Of a stretch of 32,625 nucleotides of DNA, positions 8,586 to 16,787 are shown piece by piece. The translations under genes and the position numbers were made by a program. The notes under the pieces were generated by a model, which made no database searches, was not told the DNA's origin, and saw only the letters and a list, made by a program, of their open reading frames with translations. Numbering within the stretch: the stretch's first letter is position 1; every line of letters begins with the position of its first letter. Source of the stretch: Elusimicrobiota bacterium (GTDB lineage Bacteria > Elusimicrobiota > Elusimicrobia > Elusimicrobiales > UBA9959); assembly GCA_030639665.1 (NCBI GenBank), contig DAOWCC010000003.1:1-32625 (forward strand). The letters run 5' to 3'.

Positions 8586-10129
8586 AGAAAAAAAATATTA
8601 TATTAATGAATTCTCTAAGGCTTGCGCCGCGGTTTATGTCCACAAATGAATTTTCGCTTGTTTGGGGCCCTCATCCTTTGGTGACTCTCCCTCTTTTAGC
8701 CACTATGGTTCCCAAAAATTGGAATATTAAATTGTTGGATCCCATTGTTTACAATGTAAAACTGAAAGATTTTGGCTCTTTAATACAGAAAGCCGATGTA
8801 GTGTCAATAACCTGTACGGCTTCAAGTTCAGCTCTCAATACGGAGATGACTATAAAATTAATCAGGCAATTAAGGCCGGATATTCATATTGTGCTTGGCG
8901 GGCATCATTCTTCGTTTTATCCCAAAGAGTGGCTCGAAAAAGGGGCGAGTATTATTGTCAGAGGAGAAGGTGAATATACTTTAAAGGAAATTCTGGAGTC
9001 TATTGAAAAAAATGAAGGCTTTGACAAAATTAAGGGAATATCGTTTATTTCCGGCAATAAAATAATTCATAATCCCGATAGAGAATTAATGCCCGATCTT
9101 GACGCTTTGCCGTTTCCCAGATGGGATTTAATGGATTTTGGGCGTTATAATCAATTCACTCGCAGAAAAGGATTGACTGTGGGGATTGAAACCACGCGCG
9201 GTTGCACGAATAAATGTTCATTTTGTCTGGTTAATAAAATGTGGAAAGGAGAGCAGCGGTATCGCTCTCTTAATAAATCCATGGAAGATATTAAGCGGCT
9301 TTATTCGATGGGAGCAAGGCAATTGGGATTTGTGGGAGACGGTTTTGGCAATCCTCCCGACAGGCATATGGAATTGATGAAAGCCATACAAAAAGAAAAA
9401 ATGGATATTGATTGGATGTCGTTTATGAGGGTTGATTCCATTTTAAAAGAACCCCGTTTAGCCAAAGAAATGGCAAAGGCGGGATGCAAAGCTGTTTTTA
9501 TCGGTTTTGAATCGCCTTTTCAAAACCTGTTAAAAATATGGCAAAAAGGCCCCGACGGTTTGGCGAAAGTTTCAACATATCAAAAAGTTTATGAGCTTTT
9601 GGATAAAGAGGGAATACTTGTTTTTGGATTTTTAATAGTCGGGCATCCCCAAGAGCCTGAAGGAATAGTTCCTAAAATTTTTCGGGAATATCAAAAATGG
9701 TGCGATATTCCTTTGGTAAATGCCATTCAGCCGATGAAGGGAACTCTTGATTATGAGGATTATGAAAAGAAAGATTTATTGGCCAAAGATATGTTTTATC
9801 ATGATATAAGAATTCCGAGTTTGAAAGGTTCAAATAGAAATGTTCATGAGGGTTTAAGTTTGTTCGGTAAGAAAATTATTTTTGAGTTTCCGTTTTATAT
9901 GTTTTCGGCTAAAAAAACAAAAAGACAATTTTTCAGGCATATGTATTTGTTTTTAATAAAGAAACTTCTTGAAACGAATTTGGCCGAGCTTAAAGATTAT
10001 TGGCTATTGCTGAATTTTAATAAAATGTCTCCTTCAGACTTGCAGAACGCGGTAATAAACAGAAATCTTAATCCGAAAAAAATAAGCAAACTCGCGGAAA
10101 AATGCAGAAAAGGATTTAGCGTTTTATAG
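8582..10129 (+). CDS. B12-binding-type radical-SAM protein, type H copy 2
   Basis: A 515-residue paralogue of the preceding gene, sharing IVLGGHHSSFYPKEWL, LDALPFPRWDLMDFG, TTRGCTNKCSFC (Cys208, 212, 215), FIGFESP, GFLIVGHPQ and FYHDI. It begins inside the stop of the upstream gene (ATGA) and ends 35 bp before the next. Base composition is more AT-rich than in the related gene at 13036. The N-terminal domain has GASIIVRGEGE, the usual end of this cobalamin-type fold. Tandem placement suggests either sequential modification of one substrate or diversification after duplication; neither can be distinguished from sequence. Confidence 0.84.
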   Translation: MKKKNIILMNSLRLAPRFMSTNEFSLVWGPHPLVTLPLLATMVPKNWNIKLLDPIVYNVKLKDFGSLIQKADVVSITCTASSSALNTEMTIKLIRQLRPDIHIVLGGHHSSFYPKEWLEKGASIIVRGEGEYTLKEILESIEKNEGFDKIKGISFISGNKIIHNPDRELMPDLDALPFPRWDLMDFGRYNQFTRRKGLTVGIETTRGCTNKCSFCLVNKMWKGEQRYRSLNKSMEDIKRLYSMGARQLGFVGDGFGNPPDRHMELMKAIQKEKMDIDWMSFMRVDSILKEPRLAKEMAKAGCKAVFIGFESPFQNLLKIWQKGPDGLAKVSTYQKVYELLDKEGILVFGFLIVGHPQEPEGIVPKIFREYQKWCDIPLVNAIQPMKGTLDYEDYEKKDLLAKDMFYHDIRIPSLKGSNRNVHEGLSLFGKKIIFEFPFYMFSAKKTKRQFFRHMYLFLIKKLLETNLAELKDYWLLLNFNKMSPSDLQNAVINRNLNPKKISKLAEKCRKGFSVL

Positions 10130-10150
10130 AAACCTGTCATGTATATATCT

Positions 10151-10156
10151 TATAAT
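10151..10156 (+). promoter_or_regulatory. Possible -10 element close to a start codon (leaderless?)
   Basis: A perfect TATAAT lies eight bases before the ATG at 10165 in the only appreciable gap (35 bp) within the B12 radical-SAM series. No good -35 is present at 16-18 bp. If used, transcription would begin at about the start codon, giving a leaderless message. It could equally be chance in AT-rich DNA. Confidence 0.3.
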
Positions 10157-10164
10157 GATAAGTA

Positions 10165-11589
10165 ATGGCTAAAGTTTTACTTACGACTCCTCCTTGGCTG
10201 CATTTTCACAGCTTGCAGGTATTGTTTCCCAATATTCCGCCTTTAAATCTTCAAATTTTGGCCGGCGTATTGCGTAATGCCGGCCATGAAGTAATGATTG
10301 CCGATATTCAGCATTTGCCGCTTTCAGATAAGAAATTACAGCGGATGATAGAATCATTTCGACCGGATATCATAGGTTTTTCAGTTTCCGAAATTGCCAC
10401 CACTCCCATTGTCGTTGAGATGGCTGCCAAATTGCGCGAGCGATATCCGAATATAAAATGGTTGGCCGGCGGACAAGCCCCCTCATTCAGTCCGGAATTG
10501 TTTTTGGGAAATAATAAGCCTTTTGACGCGGTCGCCTTATATGAAGGTGAAAACACTATCGCGAATATTGTGTCGGCGCTCGCGGCGGGTTCATTGTCCA
10601 AAGATATTCCCGGCGCCGCTTGGCTCGGAGCCGGCGGAAAAATTGAACGCTCCAAAATAGAGCGTTTAATTTGCGATTTGGATAATAGTCCTTTGCCTTA
10701 TGTGGAAGGAACTTTAAAGAGGGCTTATTATTCGGATGGATTTTGCGGAGCCATTGAGACGGCGCGAGGCTGTCCTTTTAAATGTAATTTTTGTCCCGTG
10801 CCGAATTTTTACGGCAATCCCACCAGATATAAATCCGCTAAGCGCATTTTGGAAGAAATAAGGCAATTAAAAGCGAAAGGCGCCACTGAAATAGCTTTCA
10901 ATGATGACTCTTTCGGGACGAGGTTGCAGATTGCTCGAGAAGTTTTTGAAACAATGATTCGCGAGAATATGAAACTTCGTTTCGGACTTCAAATTCGCGC
11001 CGATATCATCGCGGCCAATCCCGACCTTATTGAGCTGGGGGCCAAGGCCGGTCTGGGTTTGGCTGTAGTCGGTTTTGAGGGTTATACCTTGGCCGTGCAA
11101 GCTAAAGCGGATAAAGGCAATTCCGCCGAAATTAATTATGCCGCTTCGCGGATTTTGCGCCGCAATGGAATTTTTGTTTACGGAACACATATATTCGGCG
11201 GTCCCGGCACCTCTTGGCGCGACAATTTTATTACTTTTTTAAAAGGAAGATTCAATTCCGATATTTTTAGGATGACGATTTTTACTCCCGTGCCCGGCTC
11301 GCCTATTTATAATGAACTTTCCAGCGCGAATTATATTGATGTTAGCAATCCAGGCGATTTTTATGAAGGTAAATATCTTATTCCCAATTCTTTTAATCCT
11401 TTTTTGGTGGAGTTTATGTATTTCGGTTTATTGGCTTTGCATTATGCTTTGCCCGACACTTTGTTTAAGGCGCTGTTTCATTCCAATTTGGATTACCGCG
11501 TTTTTCATCGGCGGGCGTATAAAGCGGCGTTTCTATTTGTTATCGGACAAATCGCTTCGCGGTTCAGAAAAAAAAGGTATGAAATATGA
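10165..11589 (+). CDS. B12-binding-type radical-SAM protein, type C (divergent)
   Basis: A 474-residue class B radical-SAM protein that does not group by eye with types A or H. The N-terminal domain has NLQILAGVLRNAGHEV, DIIGFSVSE, LAGGQAPSFSPE and LYEGE. The radical-SAM motif is TARGCPFKCNFC (Cys203, 207, 210), with NDDSFG, VVGFEGY and HIFGGPGTSW following. It carries Gln-Ala where the relatives have HP or HH after GG. The final 80 residues are hydrophobic (FMYFGLLALHYALP, AAFLFVIGQIA) and may associate with the membrane. It overlaps the following type-A gene by four bases. No Shine-Dalgarno site is visible before the ATG, consistent with a possible leaderless start. Confidence 0.83.
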   Translation: MAKVLLTTPPWLHFHSLQVLFPNIPPLNLQILAGVLRNAGHEVMIADIQHLPLSDKKLQRMIESFRPDIIGFSVSEIATTPIVVEMAAKLRERYPNIKWLAGGQAPSFSPELFLGNNKPFDAVALYEGENTIANIVSALAAGSLSKDIPGAAWLGAGGKIERSKIERLICDLDNSPLPYVEGTLKRAYYSDGFCGAIETARGCPFKCNFCPVPNFYGNPTRYKSAKRILEEIRQLKAKGATEIAFNDDSFGTRLQIAREVFETMIRENMKLRFGLQIRADIIAANPDLIELGAKAGLGLAVVGFEGYTLAVQAKADKGNSAEINYAASRILRRNGIFVYGTHIFGGPGTSWRDNFITFLKGRFNSDIFRMTIFTPVPGSPIYNELSSANYIDVSNPGDFYEGKYLIPNSFNPFLVEFMYFGLLALHYALPDTLFKALFHSNLDYRVFHRRAYKAAFLFVIGQIASRFRKKRYEI

Positions 11590-13034
11590 CCAGACGGCCG
11601 AAAATTTTATTTGTGAAAAGTCGGAGCATGACTTCAAAGATAAAGGGAACATATGTTTCATTGGGCATTCTTTATATAGCGACATACTTGCGTAAAACTC
11701 TTTCGGCGACAGTGCGCATTATTAACACTATGTGGGATGACGATAATCCTCTAAAAACGGTACTCGACGGAACGCGGGAATTTAAGCCCGACGCGCTTGG
11801 AATCAGCGCTCTTACAGCGGAAGCCTTTTTGGCTCATAAAATAGCGGCCGCCGTAAAAAGCGAAAACCCCGATTTGCCCGTTATAATGGGCGGTCCTTAT
11901 CCTTCTTCGGACCCCGAAAGAGCTCTTAGCGATTTAAATGTGGATATTGTCATTATCGGTGAAGGCGAGGAAACATTCAAAGAACTTGCCGGCGTTATTA
12001 TGAAAGAAGGTCCGCGTTGGAAGGAAGCGAATATATTAAATTCCATTGCCGGTATAGCGTTTCGCGATGGTGAAAATACGCGTATTACGGCTGTCCGTCC
12101 GCCGATAAAAGATCTCGATTCTTTGCCCTTTCCCGATTGGGACCTTATAGATTATCATCGTTTTTGGAAACTCGGCAAATGCGGCATGGCGACCATTGGC
12201 CACAGTTATTATCTGCCGATTTATACTTCCAGAGGCTGTCCTTATAATTGTATTTATTGCCATCAGATTTTCGGTAAAAAATTTAGAGCCCGTTCTCCCG
12301 AGAATGTGGTGGACGAAATAGCTCAAATTATGCGCCGCGGGGTAAATCACATCGAGGTTTTGGACGATATATCCAATTTTGATCAAAAGCGTTTTAATCG
12401 CATACTGGAAATAATGCTGGAGCGAAATCTTCATCCCATGATGAGTTTTCCGAACGGCATTCGCGCCGACCTAATGACCGAAGACTCCATTGATTTGCTT
12501 AAAAAAGTGGGCACGGGGGAGATATCCATAGCTGTTGAAACCGCTTCCAATCGTTTGCAAAAACTATTGGATAAAAATCTTTCTCTTGAAAGAACATGGA
12601 ATACCATAGAAATGTTCGCGAAGCGAAAAATATTCACTCGCGGTTTTTTTATGCTTGGTTTTCCCACCGAAACGGAAGAAGAAATTCGTTCAACTATACG
12701 ATACGCTCATAAATCCAATCTGCATCTCGCTTTGTTTTTTACGCCCAATCCTTTTAAAAACACCAAGCTTTACGATATGTTTACAGATGCCGGAAAAATG
12801 CCGTCCGATACGCGCACCATAGATTTTGAATATTTCGGCTCGCCTTTCAATGGCAGTGAAGTATCGGAAAAGACTTATAAGAGGCTCTACTATTGGGCTT
12901 ATGCTGGATTTCACTTTCATCCGCGCCGCATGTTTCGCATACTTCGCGACAGGCCTTGCAAGGCTGATATTCCGGCGCGAGCTCTGGGATTATTCAGTAA
13001 TTTAGTTTCATTTCGCCGTCTTAAGGAAAATTGA
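11586..13034 (+). CDS. B12-binding-type radical-SAM protein, type A copy 2
   Basis: A 482-residue close paralogue of the gene at 5618. Shared blocks include LGISALTAEAFLAHKIA, EVLDDISN, LHLALFFTPNPF, IDFEY and SFRRLKEN. The cluster motif is TSRGCPYNCIYC (Cys218, 222, 225). In the N-terminal domain the first copy's GGPHPS is GGPYPS, so a His at the cobalamin-side loop is replaced by Tyr. The ATG overlaps the previous stop (ATGA), and the stop is followed after one base by a type-H gene, exactly as in copy 1. Codons are visibly richer in G and C than in copy 1. A functional difference between the copies is possible but unproven. Confidence 0.85.
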   Translation: MTRRPKILFVKSRSMTSKIKGTYVSLGILYIATYLRKTLSATVRIINTMWDDDNPLKTVLDGTREFKPDALGISALTAEAFLAHKIAAAVKSENPDLPVIMGGPYPSSDPERALSDLNVDIVIIGEGEETFKELAGVIMKEGPRWKEANILNSIAGIAFRDGENTRITAVRPPIKDLDSLPFPDWDLIDYHRFWKLGKCGMATIGHSYYLPIYTSRGCPYNCIYCHQIFGKKFRARSPENVVDEIAQIMRRGVNHIEVLDDISNFDQKRFNRILEIMLERNLHPMMSFPNGIRADLMTEDSIDLLKKVGTGEISIAVETASNRLQKLLDKNLSLERTWNTIEMFAKRKIFTRGFFMLGFPTETEEEIRSTIRYAHKSNLHLALFFTPNPFKNTKLYDMFTDAGKMPSDTRTIDFEYFGSPFNGSEVSEKTYKRLYYWAYAGFHFHPRRMFRILRDRPCKADIPARALGLFSNLVSFRRLKEN

Positions 13035-13035
13035 T

Positions 13036-14469
13036 ATGCCTAAAATTCTGATGTTGCAGCCTGTTAGAATCCATAAACGCTGGCCCGTGCCCGAAGACTT
13101 TACGGGACTTCTCGGCGCTTCGCCGACTCTCGCTTTCGCGCAATTGCGCGCTAAGCTTAAAAATTACGAAGCGGACTATATGGACGGTTTGGCCAGAGAA
13201 TATTCGCTCGCGGAGCTTACTCGGCGCGCGAAAGCGGTTGATGCCGTTCTTATAAACGCCCATTCCAGTGTGGGCGCTCTTAACGCGGAAGCGAATGTCA
13301 GGCATATTTTAGACAATTGTCCCGGCGTTCCGATAATTATGGGAGGCCATCACGCTACGGTTTATGATTTTCAATGGCTTGGGCGCGGAGCGCATTTTGT
13401 CGTGCGCAATGAAGGTGAAGAAACCATCGTTGAATTGCTTGAGGCTATTTTTAAAGGCGGTTCTTATGATGAGATAAAGGGAATTTCATGGCAGGGTCCC
13501 GGCAATGAATTCCACCGTAATCCGCCCAGATCCTTGATTAAGAATTTAGATGATTTGCCCATTCCCGATTGGGGCATCTACGACAAAAAACTTTATCACT
13601 TGCCTTTGCCCATTAAGGGTTATTCAACTACGGCGGAAACTTCCCGAGGCTGTCCTTATCATTGCAGTTTTTGCGCAGCGAGCGAGATGTGGATGCATAA
13701 GCAGAGGTTTAAAAGTCCAGAGAGAGTTTTGGAAGAATTGCGAATTTTAGGCAAGCTGGGTTTTACAAAAATCTGGTTTGCCGATGATAATTTCGGGCAG
13801 GATCCCGAGCGCTATGCCCAAATATACGAGGGCATTCTTAGGGAAAATATGAAGTTCAATTTTGTGGTTTTCATTCGTTCCGATAATATCGTGAAATCGC
13901 CAGAAGTCATGAGGCTTGCTCATCGCGCGGGCATGCGCGTGGCGCTCGTCGGCATTGAAAGCGCCGTGGACCGCCTTCTTACGGATTGTTCCAAGGTCAG
14001 TGAGGCCGAGACCAGCCGGAAAGCGGTTGAGATTTTGCGTGAAATAGGTATTTTCATCGGAGGTTTCCTTATGGTAGGCTACCTCGATGAGAAACAGGAT
14101 GAAACAGACACCACCTTTCGCGCGGCAAATGAGATGACGGATTATCCCATTATATCCATATTCGAACCGCGATTCGGAACAAAAGATTTTGTTCGCGCCA
14201 AAGCCAAATTGGATACGCCGGGCGGCGATATGTTCTATCATAATACCGAACATTTTATTCCGAGTATGGTTCATGTTTTGCCGCAATATAGAGATTTTTA
14301 TAGGCGTTATTTAACTCATCCCAAACAAATAAATAAGCTTTTATTCGGCACTCCGACGCAAAAAAAGTGTTACCGCACTTTGTATATGAATCTGGCAAAA
14401 TCAGTCCTGCGCGTTACTCCCGCCATGCTGGCCAATCCATGGGAAATGACACGGGATATATACAAATAG
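13036..14469 (+). CDS. B12-binding-type radical-SAM protein, type H copy 3
   Basis: A 477-residue class B radical-SAM protein related to the genes at 7053 and 8582: RIHKRWPVP resembles the RRWPTTP start of 7053, IIMGGHHATVYDFQWL matches the GGHH block, and FYHN matches FYHD. The cluster motif is TSRGCPYHCSFC (Cys206, 210, 213), followed by ADDNFG, LVGIESA and GGFLMVGY. It is shorter than its relatives at the C-terminus, where the long hydrophobic tail is reduced. It starts one base after the type-A stop, repeating the arrangement at 7051/7053, and uses many CGC and GCG codons. It ends the six-gene run; a 60-bp gap with a possible promoter follows. Confidence 0.85.
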   Translation: MPKILMLQPVRIHKRWPVPEDFTGLLGASPTLAFAQLRAKLKNYEADYMDGLAREYSLAELTRRAKAVDAVLINAHSSVGALNAEANVRHILDNCPGVPIIMGGHHATVYDFQWLGRGAHFVVRNEGEETIVELLEAIFKGGSYDEIKGISWQGPGNEFHRNPPRSLIKNLDDLPIPDWGIYDKKLYHLPLPIKGYSTTAETSRGCPYHCSFCAASEMWMHKQRFKSPERVLEELRILGKLGFTKIWFADDNFGQDPERYAQIYEGILRENMKFNFVVFIRSDNIVKSPEVMRLAHRAGMRVALVGIESAVDRLLTDCSKVSEAETSRKAVEILREIGIFIGGFLMVGYLDEKQDETDTTFRAANEMTDYPIISIFEPRFGTKDFVRAKAKLDTPGGDMFYHNTEHFIPSMVHVLPQYRDFYRRYLTHPKQINKLLFGTPTQKKCYRTLYMNLAKSVLRVTPAMLANPWEMTRDIYK

Positions 14470-14487
14470 GTTTCATGATAGTGATGT

Positions 14488-14516
14488 TTGTTATAAAAAA
14501 ACGATTAACATTTAAT
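14488..14516 (+). promoter_or_regulatory. Possible promoter before the UGM-like gene
   Basis: TTGTTA at 14488-14493 and TTTAAT at 14511-14516 are separated by 17 bp in the 60-bp gap before the ATG at 14530. The leader would be only a few bases long. A second candidate, TATTCT at 14519-14524, sits five bases from the ATG. Weak matches in AT-rich sequence. Confidence 0.25.
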
Positions 14517-14529
14517 GCTATTCTAAAAA

Positions 14530-15843
14530 ATGACAGCTAAGAAAAAATTATCTGAAAAAGTTCTGATTTTGGGCGCCGGTTTAACGGGGCTTAGCGCGGC
14601 TTATAAATTAAAAACGCTCGGCTTTAAAAATGTTTTAGTTTTAGAAAAAGAAAAAAGACCGGGGGGGCTGTTAAAAACCGATAGGAAAGAGGGAGGCGCT
14701 ATAGACCAATTGCCTCATGTTTTTTTCAGCAAGGATAAAACAGTTAAAAGTTTTTTTCTTAAAATGGTCGGAAAAGTTTACAGGCATTCTCATAAACTGG
14801 GGGTTTTGTGGAAAAACGGCTATATTGATTATCCTTTTCAAAACAATATACATCAACTGGAAATAGAGGAAAGAAAAAAAATTCTGAAAGGATTGTTTGA
14901 AAGAAAGCCGCTTAAAAATTTAAAAGCCGGAAATTTTGAAGATTTCGCCGTAAAAACTTTTGGGAACGAATTAACGGAACTGTTTTTCCGGCCCTATAAT
15001 GAAAAGCTTTGGCTGACGCCGCTGAAAAAAATGGATTATAAATGGCTCGCGTCAAAAATAAAAATGCAGGAACCCTCTGAACTTGTTGAAAGCGTTTTGG
15101 GCGCTGAAAATAAAAAAGATAAAGCCGTGGCGCCTCATGCTGAGTTTATTTATCCAAAGAAAGGCGGCATTCAAACGCTTATTGACGGCTTGATTGCCGA
15201 AGTGGGCGCGGATAAAATCAAGCTTGATATTAATATAACCAGGATAGACTCCAAGAAAAAAACGGTTTTCGCGGGAAAAGAAATTTTTCATTACGATAAA
15301 ATCATTTCCACTTTACCTTTAAATGAAGCGGTTAAACTGTCAGGCATGAAAAAGAATGGAAGCGCTTTAAAACGCTTGAAAGCGACAAAGGTTTTTTGCG
15401 TTCAATATGTTCTTAAAAAAATCAATCTTCCCCGGTATCATTGGATATATGTTCCAGGCAAGAAGTTTCCCTTTTATCGCTTAACCAGAGAGGAATTGAT
15501 AAATCCCAAAGCGTTTAAAAATAAAAAAGTTTTGCTGGTTGAATGCGCCATGGGTAAATCCGATTTTCCAAATGAAAAAACTTTTATTAAGGAAATTACT
15601 TCCCATCTCGAAAAGTTAAATATTTTAAAGAGAAAAGACATAGAGCGGATGTGGCATTCCGATCATTTTCCTGCCTATCCCGTTCCGCATTTGAAAGGAG
15701 AGAAGGATATTTCTTTTTGTTTGAATGAGCTTTTAAAAAGGGGAATAATTTCCGCGGGCCGATCGGGAGAATGGTTTATAAAAAATATGGACCATAGCAT
15801 TTTGGCGGGCTTTAAGGCCGCGGGGGAAATTTTAAAAAGATGA
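14530..15843 (+). CDS. UDP-galactopyranose-mutase-like FAD flavoprotein
   Basis: The 437-residue protein has an N-terminal FAD-binding Rossmann motif (VLILGAGLTGLSAA, GAGLTG at 15-20), the ribose-binding acid Glu39 and RPGGLLKT. YPFQNNIHQL (from 101) and RPYNEKLW (154-161) are close to the YPFQNN and RPYN-KVW motifs I recall from fungal-type UDP-galactopyranose mutases, so it belongs to the UGM/protoporphyrinogen-oxidase-like amine oxidase fold. True UGM interconverts UDP-galactopyranose and UDP-galactofuranose. Bacterial UGM-like proteins in polysaccharide clusters often have other or unknown sugar substrates. The gene overlaps a sugar nucleotidyltransferase by four bases (ATGA), supporting a nucleotide-sugar role. 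An unrelated amine-oxidase or desaturase activity cannot be excluded. Confidence 0.72.
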   Translation: MTAKKKLSEKVLILGAGLTGLSAAYKLKTLGFKNVLVLEKEKRPGGLLKTDRKEGGAIDQLPHVFFSKDKTVKSFFLKMVGKVYRHSHKLGVLWKNGYIDYPFQNNIHQLEIEERKKILKGLFERKPLKNLKAGNFEDFAVKTFGNELTELFFRPYNEKLWLTPLKKMDYKWLASKIKMQEPSELVESVLGAENKKDKAVAPHAEFIYPKKGGIQTLIDGLIAEVGADKIKLDINITRIDSKKKTVFAGKEIFHYDKIISTLPLNEAVKLSGMKKNGSALKRLKATKVFCVQYVLKKINLPRYHWIYVPGKKFPFYRLTREELINPKAFKNKKVLLVECAMGKSDFPNEKTFIKEITSHLEKLNILKRKDIERMWHSDHFPAYPVPHLKGEKDISFCLNELLKRGIISAGRSGEWFIKNMDHSILAGFKAAGEILKR

Positions 15844-16787
15844 TTCCGGCGGTGATACTTACGGCGGGGGAAGGTAAACGCCTTGGAAAGATGTCAAAGA
15901 ACTTTTCCAAGAGTTTGCTGACGGTGGGCGATTCCACTTTACTGGCGGGGCATTTAAATAATTTTCTTGAAATCGGAATTAATGAATTTATTATCGTGGC
16001 GGATCCTTTGTCCGAGGATATAGAAAAAGAGGCCCAAAAAGTTCTCAAAAACCGGAAGGCTTCTTTTCGCGTTGTTCATCAGAAAAAAAGATTAGGCATA
16101 GGCCACGCGGCTTTGCTTGCCGAAAAATATATCGGCGAGGGAGAATTTATTCTTGTCTTGGGAGATACTTTTTATTCGCCCGGGGATATTTTAGCCGCCA
16201 TTAAGGAGATAACTTCCGGCTCCGTCGATGCCGTTTTATCGGTGAGAAAAGTTTCCGATGACAAAGAAATACTTAAAGAATGCACCGTTAAGCTTGATGA
16301 AAACAATGTTGTTGAAAAAATAGTTGAAAAGCCCGAGCGGGCCTTGAGCATGATGAAGCCTTGCGGAGTTTATTTTTTTAATCATAAGTTTTTTAAACAT
16401 TTGAAAAAAACTTCGGCATCTTCTTTAAGGGGTGAAATAGAGCTGACTGACGCCATAGATAATTTTGTTCGGGAAGGCGGAATGGTTGTGGCCAGAAATA
16501 CTTTGAAGTTTGATGTTAATATAAATTATCCAAGGGATATATTGGCCGCCAATTTAGCCTGGCTCGCCCAAAAAAAAATAAAATGTTTTTCTCACGCGAG
16601 CGCCGTTATAGGCGAAGACGTTTCGCTTTCTGAAAGCGTTGTGGGCCAAAACAGCCGGATTGGAAAGTTTTCCAAGCTGAGGCGGGTTGTGGTTTTTCCC
16701 GGCAGTGAAGTTTCTCCCAATTCAAATTTGGAAAATATTATTGTTCTGCCGGATATGAAAATTCCGGTTTTGCCGGATGAAAATTAA
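15840..16787 (+). CDS. Sugar-1-phosphate nucleotidyltransferase
   Basis: A 315-residue nucleotidyltransferase fold. The N-terminal motif is VILTAGEGKRLGKMSK with SKSLL in place of the usual PKPLL. LVLGDTFYS contains the metal-binding Asp, and EKP and LTDAI follow. Residues about 245-310 form short hexapeptide-like repeats (SAVIGEDVSLSESVVG, NSRIGKFS) suggesting a truncated left-handed beta-helix, as in GlmU-type or glucose-1-phosphate thymidylyltransferase-like enzymes. It would activate a sugar-1-phosphate with an NTP in the cytoplasm. Overlaps of four bases upstream and up to eleven downstream indicate one operon with the UGM-like and radical-SAM genes. The sugar and nucleotide specificity cannot be read from sequence. 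Confidence 0.8.
   Translation: MIPAVILTAGEGKRLGKMSKNFSKSLLTVGDSTLLAGHLNNFLEIGINEFIIVADPLSEDIEKEAQKVLKNRKASFRVVHQKKRLGIGHAALLAEKYIGEGEFILVLGDTFYSPGDILAAIKEITSGSVDAVLSVRKVSDDKEILKECTVKLDENNVVEKIVEKPERALSMMKPCGVYFFNHKFFKHLKKTSASSLRGEIELTDAIDNFVREGGMVVARNTLKFDVNINYPRDILAANLAWLAQKKIKCFSHASAVIGEDVSLSESVVGQNSRIGKFSKLRRVVVFPGSEVSPNSNLENIIVLPDMKIPVLPDEN

Noticed and set aside
11312..11695. Extra 127-residue plus-strand reading frame overlapping two radical-SAM genes
   Set aside because: It lies out of frame over the end of one strong gene and the start of the next, with no recognisable protein pattern.
13747..14286. Long minus-strand reading frame of about 180 residues
   Set aside because: Entirely antisense to a well-supported radical-SAM gene and with no motif or Shine-Dalgarno site.
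5618..14469. Nitrogenase-like or bacteriochlorophyll locus suggested by several B12-type radical-SAM genes
   Set aside because: No nifH/bchL-type P-loop protein, chelatase or tetrapyrrole gene is present in the window.
14530..15843. Protoporphyrinogen oxidase (hemY)
   Set aside because: YPFQNN and RPYNEKLW match UDP-galactopyranose-mutase-like proteins better, and the neighbour is a sugar nucleotidyltransferase.
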